A DNA stretch of 64,000 bases from Smittium mucronatum. Taxonomy: Eukaryota; Kickxellomycota; Harpellomycetes; Harpellales; Legeriomycetaceae. Positions 1 through 10,160 of the stretch are shown in pieces. The notes beneath the pieces are model-generated. The model worked only from the letters and a program-made list of their open reading frames with translations. It searched no databases and was not told the DNA's origin. The stretch covers positions 40,867 to 104,866 of the forward strand of contig LSSL01000070.1 of the NCBI GenBank assembly GCA_001953115.1. Reading direction: 5' to 3'. Numbering within the stretch: the stretch's first letter is position 1; each line of letters begins with the position of its first letter. Both the position numbers and the translations under genes were made by a program.

Positions 1-142
1 TCCAAAATATGATCATGGTAGAATATTCTGCCTGTTTTAAAATAGTTTGGTGTAATGATATGATTTGAAAAAAAATTTGAGCGAGATATCTCACCATATG
101 CATCTAAAAATAAATTATAATTTTATTATTAAATTTAATGGA

Positions 143-176
143 CTAAAAATCACCAAAAAGGTGATTTTTTTTGTAT
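143..176. repeat. Short perfect hairpin followed by a T run
   Basis: AAAATCACC and GGTGATTTT face each other around a five-base loop and are followed by T8. It resembles a bacterial intrinsic terminator, but the surrounding DNA is eukaryotic, so it is recorded only as a small inverted repeat near the end of the MULE relic. Confidence 0.4.
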
Positions 177-299
177 TATAGATTGCTTTTACATCTTGAT
201 ATATATATTTCAGAGCAAAAAAAACAACGAATATATGAAACTATAATCTGAAAGCATGTATTAAATAGGTTATATTTTTGTTAAACTTTAGATATTTTT

Positions 300-1723
300 T
301 CTTGGTATTCCTGCTGTTTTTTTTTTTGGTAGATTGAAGTAATGCTGATAGGTCCCTGAAGATTTTTGTTCTTGAGGTACCAATATACATGAGCGCACTT
401 TTTTTTTACAGTTTTTTAGCAGCTGCAAAATATATCTGTTCATTCCGAAACTATTGGCTTCACAAATAAAAAACTGTTATTAGAAAATATATTAGTGATT
501 TCATTAAAATTTTCGAATTGTATAGAATTAAATCTGTAAATATTTTTTGATACAATTTCGGATCTCGGTTCATTTTGCGAAACCAAAAGAACTTTTTTAC
601 CCTCTAATTTCGATATATAATTTAATTTTTTTTGGCCTATTGAAGTTAAAATATAATTTTGGTTTATTTTACATAGTGTGGTAGGTATTATACATCTGCG
701 TCTTTAATTATTTATATTGAATTGTTTAAAAAATCTATTACACTGGCGGACTTCCATGATTTTTACCGATCTTTAATAATTTTATTAGACATTTCAATCC
801 CATTATTTCCTGGTGGTCTAAAGATAGAATGTCCCCAATAACAATTCGAGTTATTTTTAAAATATAGATATAAGATTTTGGATGTGGTATCAAACACTTT
901 TTTTAAGTTGTCAATTTTGTTAAAAATATATTTTTTGCTTTTTCGAATAAAAATTTAAGAGGGAATTAATATCATTTTCCATATTCAATGTATAGAATTT
1001 GTTTAAACTTGTCTGATTTTTTTTTCGCTGATAATTTTTAACAGAATTTTGGTTATATGAAACCAAAAGTTAGCCCTTAAATCGATTAAACTAAATTCAT
1101 CGGCTGTGTTAAATATTTGCCTTGCTGAAGCCGAAATTAAGCTTTTTATACCCCAGTCAACTCGTTCTTTTCCAACTCTACTTTTAAGATATTTAGTATC
1201 CAAATATGTGAATTTTTATCATCACTACTTACAATAGATATTGATACCGGAATAAATTTCTGATTGGTATCCATGATACCAGAAACTATCGCAGGGTGAT
1301 TTTCATATATTATTTGAAATTAGAATCTGGTTGTAGATTCTTATCTTGAGACAGGATTTTTATTCGATTACTCAATGTGATTGTAACCATTGAATTCTGT
1401 ATATCGTAAGAGAGACCGGCCATGTATGGCGATTCAGAATCACTTTTTTCCAAAAACTTGATGCATACTTCTTCGAAGAAATCTGTAGTCGCTGAGCTCA
1501 TTTTTTTCTTCCTCATGTAATTGTTGAATGTAAAATACATATTACATATTTTTATTTGACCTCCCCCATTTTCAAGTTTTTTTTTTATAATTCTTGATTT
1601 TACACCAAGTTCATGCAACTCTAAAATTTCTGATTTGTGGTGGACAATTTCGGTCAGTGCGCAGTTTATAAAAATGGCTTTTATATCGATAAGTCTTAAC
1701 TCTGCCATCGTAAAACCTATCAA
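300..1723 (-). pseudogene. Degenerate Mutator-like (MULE) transposase
   Basis: Reading the minus strand in all three frames gives successive pieces of a MULE transposase. Bases 1723-1310 encode an N-terminal part with a His-rich KAIFINCALTEIVHHKSE stretch that may derive from a FLYWCH or WRKY-GCM1-like finger. Bases 1310-1200, in another frame, give ENHPAIVSGIMDTNQKFIPV followed by SISIVSSDDKNSHIW, the start of the DDE core. Bases 1203-1003 give DWGIKSLISASARQIF then LIDLRANFWFH, matching the family's second-aspartate and xxHLYANF block. Bases 840-765 give FRPPGNNGIEMSNKIIKDR, the family's NNxAESFN-like block. Bases 427-389 give CSC-x8-CAH, a SWIM zinc finger (CxCxnCxH), with one in-frame stop. 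At least three frameshifts and several stops show it is dead. Family assignment rests on block order and spacing; no terminal repeats were identified. Confidence 0.62.
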
Positions 1724-3394
1724 CTCTCATCTTTAATGGACATCCATAATCACTAAAGCTACAAAGCAATAAGTTTTCGATACATATAATTTCAATTTTT
1801 TAGTGCATGGAATTCTTAAAATTTTCTTTTGATTTTCGTATATCTCTTTATCAACCAATTTCAATCCAATAAAAAACTTTTCCATTTTTAAAAATAGTAT
1901 ATTATAAGCTTAAACTATTAGATATGCATTAATAACAAAAATGAAAAGAGAAAAAAGATAAAAGATGGAATGGAAATAAGTTACAATTCGGAATAATAAA
2001 TACATATCTTTATACTCTGGTGCATATTTTATTTCGATAAAAATACGATCCCCGCGAAAAATAATGTTGTTTACTTTAAACTCAAAATTAAAATTGCTAT
2101 GTTTAATTTGTTGTCATTGTTTTGGGTAATCATAATATTTTTTACGCTAGTGATTAATTTATAAAAAAATAATTGGCTTGGGTCTCACTTAAAACATCTC
2201 ATAATTATATTAACAGTAACTTAAAATGGAATTCATGAGATTAAATATGCGCCATCTTTATTAAAAATTCTATTGGATTAATAAAGGTAGCTTTTTCCCC
2301 CAAATTGGTTTTAAAATGAAATATTTTCCTTTGTAATAATTTATAGTGCAAATATAGACATATTAAACTTTGGTTGGGATTCAGCCAATAACGAGTGCAT
2401 GATAGGCATATTAATGGTTATTGTTTATATTATAATAATGATTATATGCTCATTCTAGAGCATTAGTTTATAAAGTTTTGCGAGGCAGGACTCAATGAAT
2501 TCGAGTCTCTCTTCTAATTATACATTTATACTAATAAAGATTGATCAATTATAATATATTTTGTTAATGGTATTTAAGTTATAGCTCGTGGGAAGAACTA
2601 CTCAAAAACATCAAGCATCCTTTTTAAAATCATAGCCATGTTTTTTAGTATTTTCTACAAGAATTAAAAGTACTATTGGGTAATTGCAGCACTAAATCGA
2701 TCTCATAATTATCTATTATCACTTTCTTTAATCTAAAATTAAATTAAAGTTTTCAATAGACAATATAAGGATCTGTTAAAATTAATCTTATTTGTTTGGA
2801 AAATTGTATGCCAATATTTTATTTTTTTTACAGGAAATTTATTTCAAAGTTAATAAAGAACTGTAAAAACTTTTTTATAAAATGCCATTGTCAATCGAAT
2901 GCCTTTTTTTGTTGAGTCGTTAAGATATAATAGGCAAATTAAAAAATTATCAGGCAGTTACATCAAAATAAAAGTTCAGATTTGATTATTTCCCTAATAT
3001 TTTCCAAAATAAGTAGTTTCTATTCGGTATAAAATATATGCCAATAAAAAATGCATTTTTTATAAATTGTTATCGTTGGCCGAAAAATGAATAACATTTT
3101 TGAGCTTGTATGCCCTATAAGGGCTAAACGATAATTTAAGCTCGTTTTTTCATTGCTGGCTCTGAAGGAGTTAAATAATCAACTTCATGACTCCAAAAGT
3201 ATTTTGACTTTTATTTGCTTTATTTACATTTTTTTCTCATGGTGTATAATATGAGTTCAATTATAAACGTAAGTTTTCTATTTAGCATGTTTATTGGTCA
3301 ATATTGACATTGATTTTAGTACGATTCTCTATGAAAAAGCGCAAGTGTATTTCAAAGCTACACTGAATTTTCTTCACCGAATTCCGTTTTCGTA
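1724..3394. other. Intergenic, AT-rich, no gene seen
   Basis: No open frame of useful length and no family signature on either strand. It contains scattered CCAAT/ATTGG-like words and a short GCCCT-ATA-AGGGC hairpin near 3111. It may include more of the decayed MULE, but I cannot show it. Confidence 0.4.
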
Positions 3395-3620
3395 AACTAA
3401 TAAATTGTTATTGGTGTCAGGACTGAAAACCTACAATAGATTTCGCCTAATTTTATTACCTATTAAACTTCCGAATTAAAAAAATACCATCCTGTAAAAA
3501 CAAAGTGTTTCAGCATAAAATGCGTATTTTCGTTAATTTTTCAATATTGAAATTTTATTGGACTAAAATTAGGTGAAATTTCCTGTAGGTCTTCAGTCAC
3601 GTCACTATTGTTATTAAAGG
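3395..3620. repeat. Imperfect foldback (MITE-like) element
   Basis: The stretch at about 3395-3465 is the imperfect reverse complement of about 3553-3615. For example GACTGAAAACCTACAAT at 3421 faces CCTGTAGGTCTTCAGTC at 3580, and TCGCCTAATTTTATT faces GACTAAAATTAGGTGAAA. The arms are roughly 65 bases with a 90-base loop. No coding content. A small non-autonomous DNA element is the simplest reading. Confidence 0.5.
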
Positions 3621-4203
3621 TAAATATTTTAAACTTTTTTATTGGTCCAAGCTGAAAAATAAGAATTTGCTAAAACTTTGTTTGCTTCAAAATACCAAAA
3701 ACTAACTAATAACTACATTTCATATTATCTTTAAAAATTATTATTGGTGTAGAATGATATAGATAAACCTAAAAAAGCCGAGTAGGTATAATAGACAATT
3801 ACGGGACATTTCACCTTATTTCTATCCACTAATAATTTAGTATTCAAAAAAAACTAAAAGCGATATTTTACAAAAAAGAGATATTTTTTAATGGGTAATA
3901 TATTTTATTTTAGTTTTTGATAGGCTGAGCAATTAGTTGGAATGCCATTTTTTGTAGCATCGGCCCTGAAAGGGTAAGATAAATAAAATCATTTATAGCT
4001 GATTTGTGATAAATAAATCATTTTTGTATAGGCAAAAAATGCATATGAATAGCCAATAAATCATCTGAAATCGGGGCTTTGCTTTTTGGATTTTCATTGA
4101 ACTCAAATTACGGATCAAATTAGAGTCGGGACTCTCCTAGGGAATACAAATTATTCGAAGATACAAAGATGCATGTTGAGGCAAAATGGTTTTTAGGGAA
4201 TAT
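3621..4203. other. Intergenic, AT-rich, no gene seen
   Basis: No convincing frame. Two similar short stretches, CTGGCTCTGAAGGAGTTAAA near 3160 and CGGCCCTGAAAGGGTAAGAT near 3961, suggest a weak dispersed repeat on both sides of the foldback. Confidence 0.3.
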
Positions 4204-4413
4204 TTAATTGGTCAAAATTCGGTGACATTTCTGGCAATTAGAAATAAAAAACAGGAGCCTAAAGAAAATAAAAGGCAAAATCAGAAACAATATGAAAACA
4301 GCCAATGGAAAATCTAATACCTGATTGAGACTAAGCAAATGGAAGCTCAGAATGGTAACAGCATGGGCAAATGGGGGTATTGTTTGGAACATGATAAGCC
4401 ATTTCATTGACAA
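4204..4413 (-). CDS. Possible small hydrophobic membrane protein (69 aa)
   Basis: The frame starts at the ATG at 4411-4413 and stops at 4204. The product has two hydrophobic stretches, residues about 8-28 (around IPPFAHAVTILSFHLL) and 33-57 (around FPLAVFILFLILPFIFF), joined by a short polar turn, and a C-terminal NCQKCHRILTN with a CxxC pair. Base composition is visibly richer in G+C than the flanks. It lies divergently about 245 bases upstream of riboflavin kinase, so the two could share a promoter region. I do not recognise a family, and it could be one exon of a longer gene or a chance frame. Confidence 0.3.
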   Translation of the reverse strand: MSMKWLIMFQTIPPFAHAVTILSFHLLSLNQVLDFPLAVFILFLILPFIFFRLLFFISNCQKCHRILTN

Positions 4414-4657
4414 AAAACCTTTCTATAATAAGAAGCTGGTGGGTTATAAAAGTAGGGAAAAATGATGATCAACGACGAGATAAGTATCTTTTTCATTTCA
4501 ATCATACCACTAGTATATTAACCTTCAACATTCTATCGTCCCGAATTTTCATTTTCACCTATAACTAACTACATTTTCAACTATTTCTAAAATAAGGATC
4601 ATTATTAAAAAGATATACTATTCAAAATAATTTTACACCTTTAAAAGACAAAATACA

Positions 4658-5304
4658 ATGATGACCAAAGAAGCTAAAGCAGTATTTGAAAGCACCTTTC
4701 ATAGTCTTGATAGGTTGCCATCTGCGGTTGTCCAACCTTTTCCCATATTTTTGAGGAGTGAGGTGATATCAGGCTTTGGGAGAGGAGGCAAGCAACTAGG
4801 AATACCGACTGGTAAGGTTTTATGTCATTTTTTTAGATTATTTGTAGCCTTCTAGTCTAGATTTTTTGCGGTTTTTTTGAGGGATGGATCTTATTTTTAC
4901 TTTTAAATGCCGAATTAAGCGATGTATCCTTTTTTCTTTTAGCAAATATGACTGAAGACGTCGTAAATTCCGTTCTGAAGAGCGCGCCCAATGGCATATA
5001 TTTTGGGATCGCTAAAACTGAATTTGAAGGAAAGCCTAGACCCATGGTGATGAGTTTAGGTTGGAATCCCTACTTTGAAAACGAGAAATTATCAGGCGAG
5101 GTACACATAATCCATGATTACCAACACGATTTTTATGGCTCGGATCTTAAAGTTCTAATATTAGGATATATCAGACCCGAATCTAATTTTGTTGATTTGG
5201 ATACACTTATCGCTGAGATTAGACGAGATATCAAGTTTTGTCTCGAAGCATTGGATTTGCCTGAATATAAGCGGTTTTTCCATGACAACCTTCTCTGCAA
5301 TTAA
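4658..5304 (+). CDS. FMN1: Riboflavin kinase (FMN1-like), two exons
   Basis: Phosphorylates riboflavin to FMN using ATP, the first committed step of flavin cofactor formation. Exons are 4658-4811 and 4943-5304; the 131-base intron starts GTAAGG and ends TTTTAG. The joined product is 171 residues, normal for monofunctional fungal or animal enzymes. Residues 39-53 read GFGRGGKQLGIPTAN, the GxGRGxxxLGIPTAN nucleotide and Mg-binding signature; the PTAN motif is created exactly by the splice, which fixes the intron. NGIYFGIA at 68-75 and SGEVHIIHDY at 102-111 follow; Glu104 corresponds to the catalytic Glu of the family. The C-terminal part with FYGSDLKVLILGYIRPE is the usual second half. Two adjacent ATGs (4658 and 4661) can start it. 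It is followed head to tail by the prenyltransferase gene. Recognition is strong; no FAD synthetase domain is present. Confidence 0.95.
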
Positions 5305-5354
5305 TAATCTCAAGTTTTCGATTTTATTCACTTTGTATTTAGATTTTAATCATT

Positions 5355-5360
5355 AATAAA
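5355..5360 (+). promoter_or_regulatory. AATAAA polyadenylation signal of riboflavin kinase
   Basis: A canonical AATAAA lies 51 bases after the stop codon. The rest of the stretch to the next gene at 5715 has no frame or repeat that I can support. Confidence 0.5.
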
Positions 5361-5714
5361 CTCTTGCATTTATATGCTTAGTTGTATTGTGTTCTTGTAA
5401 TTTTTTATATTTTGCTCCCTTTTAGTTAATGGCATATTTTATTTTTAAATATAGTGCGATTAAGGGAGGTAACCAACGTGATTTTCTAGATTGATAGTTG
5501 TTGTGGAAATCTTCTGGATCATGATTGGCAAAATCTAAGGAAACGATAGGTTAAAGCTCCATGTCGTTTGGCACTGACAATGATTGGAGAGCACCATGCT
5601 TTGCGTTTGGTATTTTAAATTAATTAATGAGACGAAATTTTGATCTTAAGCGCATATTTTAGTTAGTGTTAATTGATAGTGTAGTTTGTTGAAGTTTTTA
5701 TATTTTTCAGGAAG
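5361..5714. other. Intergenic, upstream region of GGTase-I beta
   Basis: No gene seen. It includes a somewhat G+C-richer stretch at about 5460-5600 and must hold the promoter of the following gene, but I see no clear TATA element. Confidence 0.4.
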
Positions 5715-7222
5715 ATGACGATTGTAGACATTAGAGATTTTAAACCACAGATGAGTGCATACTTCAACCGATGTCTTCAAATTTTACCCTCAGACTACTC
5801 AAGCCTTGATTCGACAAGGTAGTCTTTTCATGAGTTTATTCAAATCTTTATTCTCATATTTCGAATTCAGCTTTGCTTCTAATAATTTGGACTTAAAATA
5901 AAAAAAGAGTGGTACTAGGACATTTTGGGCTTGGAGGTTTAGACATTCTCGATTCAATAGATGCTACTATAAATCCAATAGTGAAAAAAAATATGGTGAA
6001 TTGGATCTATGATCAACAAATAACTATGGATTCTAGTGGTAAAAATATCTTTATTCAGTTTTTTTTTACTAAAAAAATTTTTTTCATGCACTGAGTTCTG
6101 ATTTCTATTGGGGATTTTCCAATAGAATTTAAAAATAAATGGGGATTTAGAGGGGGTTCTTTTCCAGGATCAAATAGTGAAGCTTACAGCTTTGAATACT
6201 TTAACTGTATGAGTTTAGCAGCCACTTACTCTGCTTTATGCTGCTTGGCCATTCTGGGAGATGATTTCGGTAGAGTAAAAAGACACCTCATTATTTCTAC
6301 AATCTCAAGTTTACAGCAACAGGATGGAAGGTAATATCATCTTTTTTAGATTCCAAAACAAAGGAGCACTATTTTTTTTTTTGTATCACGGAATTTTATT
6401 GAACAAAGAAGCACTAATCCACAATCTGAATTTCACAGTTTTATTTCGGCACCTGGTGATTACTTGGGAGATATGAGATTTGTGTACACAGCGTGTGTGA
6501 TCTCATTCCTGCTAAACGATTTTAGTGGAATAAATGTTAACCTAACGGTACAATACATTCTGAGTTGCGTGGTAAGCAAAAACTAGTTTGTAAATAATAA
6601 ATCAAGTGACTTTCACATGAATATTACTTAGTGCTATGACGGAGGAATTACACAGTCACCAGGGCAAGAATCACACGGTAATTGAGTCACCATTATTATC
6701 TAGTATTATCATTCACACAAATGTCATCTTCAAATTGCAGGAGGGTCGACGTATTGCGCTCTTGCGAGTTTGATGCTGCTGAATAGGCTAGATTCGTTGC
6801 CTAATAAACCTCAAACAATAAATTGGGTGCTGAGTAGGCAGCTGGAGGGATTTAATGGGAGAATAAACAAAGATCAGGACACGTGCTATTCATTTTGGAT
6901 TGGTTCATCTGCTAAAATATTGGGTGTTCACAGCCTTATCGATGTCCAATCCAACTCCCAATTTATTTCCAAATGTTGCACCAATTATGGAGGCATTGGC
7001 AAATCCATTGGAGCCCATCCAGGTAAATCTTCTTTATGAAAAATAAACTTGTACCACATTCTAAACCAATAAAAACTAATGAATTTAGACCCCCTGCATT
7101 CGTACTTGGCGCTTGCAAGCATCTCATTTGCCGACGATAGCTTTGACGAGATTGTACCTCACGTTAATTTGACTAAAAAAACATTGAGCTTACTAATGAC
7201 GCGATCAGTATTTTCTATTTGA
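5715..7222 (+). CDS. CDC43: Geranylgeranyltransferase type I beta subunit, seven exons
   Basis: Beta subunit of the heterodimeric enzyme that attaches geranylgeranyl to C-terminal CaaL cysteines of Rho/Rac/Cdc42-type GTPases; the partner is the shared alpha subunit (Ram2). Exons: 5715-5818, 5908-6038, 6168-6330, 6439-6571, 6632-6677, 6741-7022 and 7089-7222, together 993 bases or 330 residues, close to family length. Every junction has GT...AG and restores conserved text. Prenyltransferase repeats are visible: VVLGHFGLGGLDIL near residue 36, YSALCCLAILGDD, LQQQDGSF, CYDGGITQSPGQESHGGSTY (178-197), CYSFWIGSSAKIL, and GGIGKSIGAHPDPLHSYLAL. The zinc ligands are Asp239, Cys241 and His290. QSPGQESHGG rather than the farnesyltransferase or RabGGTase pattern, and the short N-terminus, favour type I. 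Intron 3 carries a retroposon scar (see 6357-6416). Confidence 0.93.
6357..6416 (-). mobile_element. Minimal retroposon insertion with target-site duplication in GGTase intron 3
   Basis: AACAAAGGAGCACTA (6357-6371) is repeated as AACAAAGAAGCACTA (6402-6416), 14 of 15 bases. Between them lie T11 and then GTATCACGGAATTTTATTG. The same terminal sequence follows a T run at 30762 and 63691, where it ends longer repeats. Read on the minus strand it is ...CAATAAAATTCCGTGATAC-A11, that is, an AATAAA-bearing 3' end plus poly(A). This is the layout of a severely 5'-truncated retroposon. Confidence 0.65.
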
Positions 7223-7662
7223 GACTTTTTTTTATTTTGTTTGTGATGGAATAAGCCAATAGATGACGGTTAGGCCAATGAGCCAAATGTATTATAGGGG
7301 GTTTTCTTGATTAAAAAAAAGTATGATTCTTTTTACTGTTCGAAAAAGGCTCTTGCAAAAAACTTTAGGGAATATTCTTTAAAAATTTACAGTTTTTATT
7401 GGCTTAAGATGTTTCCATTTATTCATTTTAGTAAATACTATTGGCAAATATTGTTACCATAATTTTTCGGAACATCAGTTATTCTTCATCTATAAATTGA
7501 CTGCAAGAACCAATGATTAAATTCAGCTTGTAAAAGAAAATTTTTTCCCCTAAATATCGAACAAATTACGGGAACTTGCTTTGAAAACCAAATTTAAAGA
7601 GTTGTTTCTAAAAATTTGCTATATTGTTACAAAAAGAATTATTCAGGAAATAAGGACCAAAG
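7223..7662. other. Intergenic between GGTase-I beta and ankyrin gene
   Basis: AT-rich, with no supported frame. It holds the 3' end of the prenyltransferase transcript and the promoter of the ankyrin gene; no clear TATA or polyadenylation signal stands out. Confidence 0.4.
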
Positions 7663-8500
7663 ATGGCAGAAAACATCTGGCTAGCTATTAGCGAAAGCGA
7701 CATTGGCAGAGTGAAAGAGTTTGTAGATAACAAGACATTTTCAGTGGATTCGCAAGACGATTATGGATACTCGCCATTGTAAAACATTTATTTTTAATAT
7801 CCAGTTGAAACAAAAGAGTAACTTGTATTGTGAATAGACATGCGGCAGCATCGTGGAAGAACCCCGAGATAGTTGAATATTTGTTGGAAAAAGGTGCAAA
7901 TGTGGCTATTACTGATAATGACGGAGACACTCCACTGCATACCTGTGAGGATATCGAATGTGCTTTATTGCTGCTGAAAGCAGGGGCCGACCCAAAAGTC
8001 CAAAATAAATCCGGAATAAACGTAATATTTTTTGTTTTGATTTACAATATATTTTTATTTTCAGAAAAAGAGAATGGATTTAGTAGTTTGTAGAAACGTC
8101 TAATTTTTTGGCGAAAACTTTATATTAGGCAATTGAAAGTGTAATGGAAAATGAGGAATACAGCGTGGCAAAGGCGATTTGTGAATATTCTGGAATTCCC
8201 TACGAAGATCCCACTTTGAAACCAGAAGAAAAGAAAATAGAGGCGGCTGAAGTTGAGAGGGAAATAAAAGATGATGTTAATTTAGATGAAATTCAGGTAG
8301 ACATTGGAGAAATGAGCTCTGACCCGCTTGCTAATGTTTTAAACGTAGAAGGGTTATTGAGTGAAGAAACTTTGAATGAAATAATGTCTTATATTTTCAA
8401 TAATCCTGAGGGTTTGGATTTTAATGACGAGGAGGCTATAAAGGCCCGAGTTTCCGAATATCTTATTCAAAATTTGTCCAAAAAGAACACCACCTTTTAA
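7663..8500 (+). CDS. Ankyrin-repeat protein (YCR051W-like), four exons
   Basis: Exons 7663-7778, 7838-8021, 8065-8082 and 8129-8500 join to 690 bases, 229 residues. Two to three ankyrin repeats fill residues 1-100: NIWLAISESDIGRVKEFV, then DDYGYSPLHAAASWKNPEIV with EYLLEKGANVAI, then DNDGDTPLHTCEDIECALLL with KAGADPKVQNK. The TPLH and GADP signatures are clear. The remainder is an acidic, probably helical tail without repeats. Exon 3 is only 18 bases (KKRMDL), between TTTTCAG and GTAGTT; it is required because direct joining of the outer parts loses the MDLAIE continuation, while the alternative donor four bases later gives an immediate stop. The size and repeat-plus-acidic-tail form match fungal proteins like yeast YCR051W, whose molecular role is not well defined. 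It converges on the I9 inhibitor gene with 18 bases between the stops. Confidence 0.85.
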
Positions 8501-8518
8501 CGATAACGTTTTTGAGTT

Positions 8519-8743
8519 CTAGTCTGGGTAATAGAATTTTTGAATTGAAAAGACATGAGGGCATCCATACAGTTCTTGCAACATGGGTTCAGGAACTAGT
8601 GCAGTAAAAACTAGTTGGTGTGACCGGAAGGTTATTAGCTGACCCCCATTAATTTCAACATAATCTATTATTCTATCAAAATCGGATTGAGAGCAGCCAT
8701 CAATTAATTGAATAGTATAAGACTCCATCATTCTTATATACAA
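8519..8743 (-). CDS. Small inhibitor-I9-type peptide (proteinase B inhibitor-like)
   Basis: The frame gives 74 residues from the first ATG; the second or third Met (residues 5-6, MMESYTIQL) is the more likely start, giving about 69-70 residues. The order is a beta strand YTIQLI, helix DFDRIIDYVEINGG, strand QLITFRSHQLVFTALV, helix PEPMLQELYGCP and final strand VFSIQKFYYPD. This beta-alpha-beta-beta-alpha-beta layout, with the mid-chain GG and the V-P after the third strand, is that of inhibitor I9 domains and yeast Pbi2, which inhibit subtilisin-like vacuolar proteinase B and assist vacuole fusion. Family assignment is by fold pattern and length, not strong identity. It is a free-standing domain with no protease attached, and it ends tail to tail with the ankyrin gene. 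Confidence 0.6.
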   Translation of the reverse strand: MYIRMMESYTIQLIDGCSQSDFDRIIDYVEINGGQLITFRSHQLVFTALVPEPMLQELYGCPHVFSIQKFYYPD

Positions 8744-10087
8744 TTTATCTAATAAAATTCGTTTGATATTAATGAATCATAAAATAATTCTAAATTAAAT
8801 TTTACATATAGTGTATATACTGTTACACACCGGATTAGCGGCTAGGTATTAAATTTGAAACAATAAATATATTTTAGGTTTTATACGCATTTCTATAATA
8901 CGGAGTTTTTTTATCCTTATATAAATGTGTGAAGAATGGGAATGTTAAATGTTGGAAGGGGGAAATTGCATTTATAATCACGGACTAGCAAATTATCAGA
9001 CTACCTCCGAAATTACCCTCCCCATCCTCTAAACTAACGATGGTAGGGTACCTCTTTTTTTTTGAAAATTATAATTTAGATCTAATTTCTAAAAAATAGA
9101 TTTCCTTTTTACACAAATGAAGCCCTCGTGGATAACGGGGTGAAAAGAGAGTATATAGTTTCGAGAAATGGGTGACAATCTGAACATACGCCTCATACTT
9201 ACCCAGAATCATGTCATTCCGCCTATTTACCATGACGATTATGTTTGCAAATGAAAGTCTTTCATACCCGTTGCAATGAACCGAGTGATTGAACAAAATG
9301 ACATTATATTACCCAGTACCATTCCATTTTACCGAAATATTGCAGAATTCCTTCAATAAAATTATGCGGTAAAATCCCTCACTGCCAAATCCCTGTTGGC
9401 TCTATAAATACGTATAACACCTATTACAAAAACTGATCGACTTTTTTATTTATTTATTATATGACAAATAGATGTAGCAATGACTCCCTTTTTAGCGAAA
9501 TTAAAAAGTTCTCATACAAATATCATTGGGTTTTTATAATTTGTATAATATTATAAATTGAATTTAGACATGTGGATCGATAGTTTAATTAGTGATTAAG
9601 GAGATATCAGTTTTTTGTTGCTAAAATAAACAAAATATCTATTTTTTTCACTTAGATAAAAAGTTAAAGATCTGCTTTCTCTTGTGGATGAAATGAAAAA
9701 TGTGCAATACCTTTTACAGGGTAAGCCTTTCCCTTTTTGGAACTGATGCCACCAATTTTTATCTACGGCAATAGTTTTCTTTTTTCTTGGTAAATGTATC
9801 CTCCATCTTCAAACTCTCCTCTCCCAAAAAAAGTCAATGACCTAACTTCATTATTAACTGCGCAAAAAAACTAACAAATAGAAAGAGAGCTCCAAATTTA
9901 TATATGACTGGGATTTAAATCATGCGCCTATTCGCTGTGAGTGCATTTTTATAGGATTTACAGCTACAATAAGGCTAGGGTGTAAAGCTTGTACAACAAT
10001 CATGGGCAATTTAACTTTTATTAACGCGTATCACATTATCGATACTTTTGACTGTTGATTGTTGATTGTTGACTATTGAACGTGATC
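8744..10087. other. Intergenic, no gene supported
   Basis: A 75-residue minus-strand frame at 9069-9296 has a G+C-richer composition but no recognisable signature, and I do not call it. The rest is AT-rich. The I9 gene promoter must lie just right of 8743. Confidence 0.35.
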
Positions 10088-10095
10088 TATAAATA
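10088..10095 (+). promoter_or_regulatory. TATA box ahead of the short two-exon gene
   Basis: TATAAATA lies 66-73 bases upstream of the ATG at 10161, followed by a G+C-richer leader. Together with a good splice donor downstream it supports a real promoter here. Confidence 0.5.
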
Positions 10096-10160
10096 AGCCA
10101 AGGTCTAGATCATCCACCCCAATTAGCATAATCACAACAAGAAGATCTCAAATTGTTGCA

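Noticed and set aside
143..176. Bacterial-type intrinsic terminator
   Set aside because: Introns and gene families show eukaryotic DNA; the hairpin plus T run is a short chance or transposon-end palindrome.
2470..2520. tRNA-like TTCGAGTC word (T-loop) near 2499
   Set aside because: The flanking bases cannot form a five-pair T stem and no matching acceptor or anticodon arm is present. No tRNA or rRNA gene was found elsewhere.
9069..9296. 75-residue minus-strand frame
   Set aside because: G+C-richer but unrecognisable, no promoter or splice signals seen.
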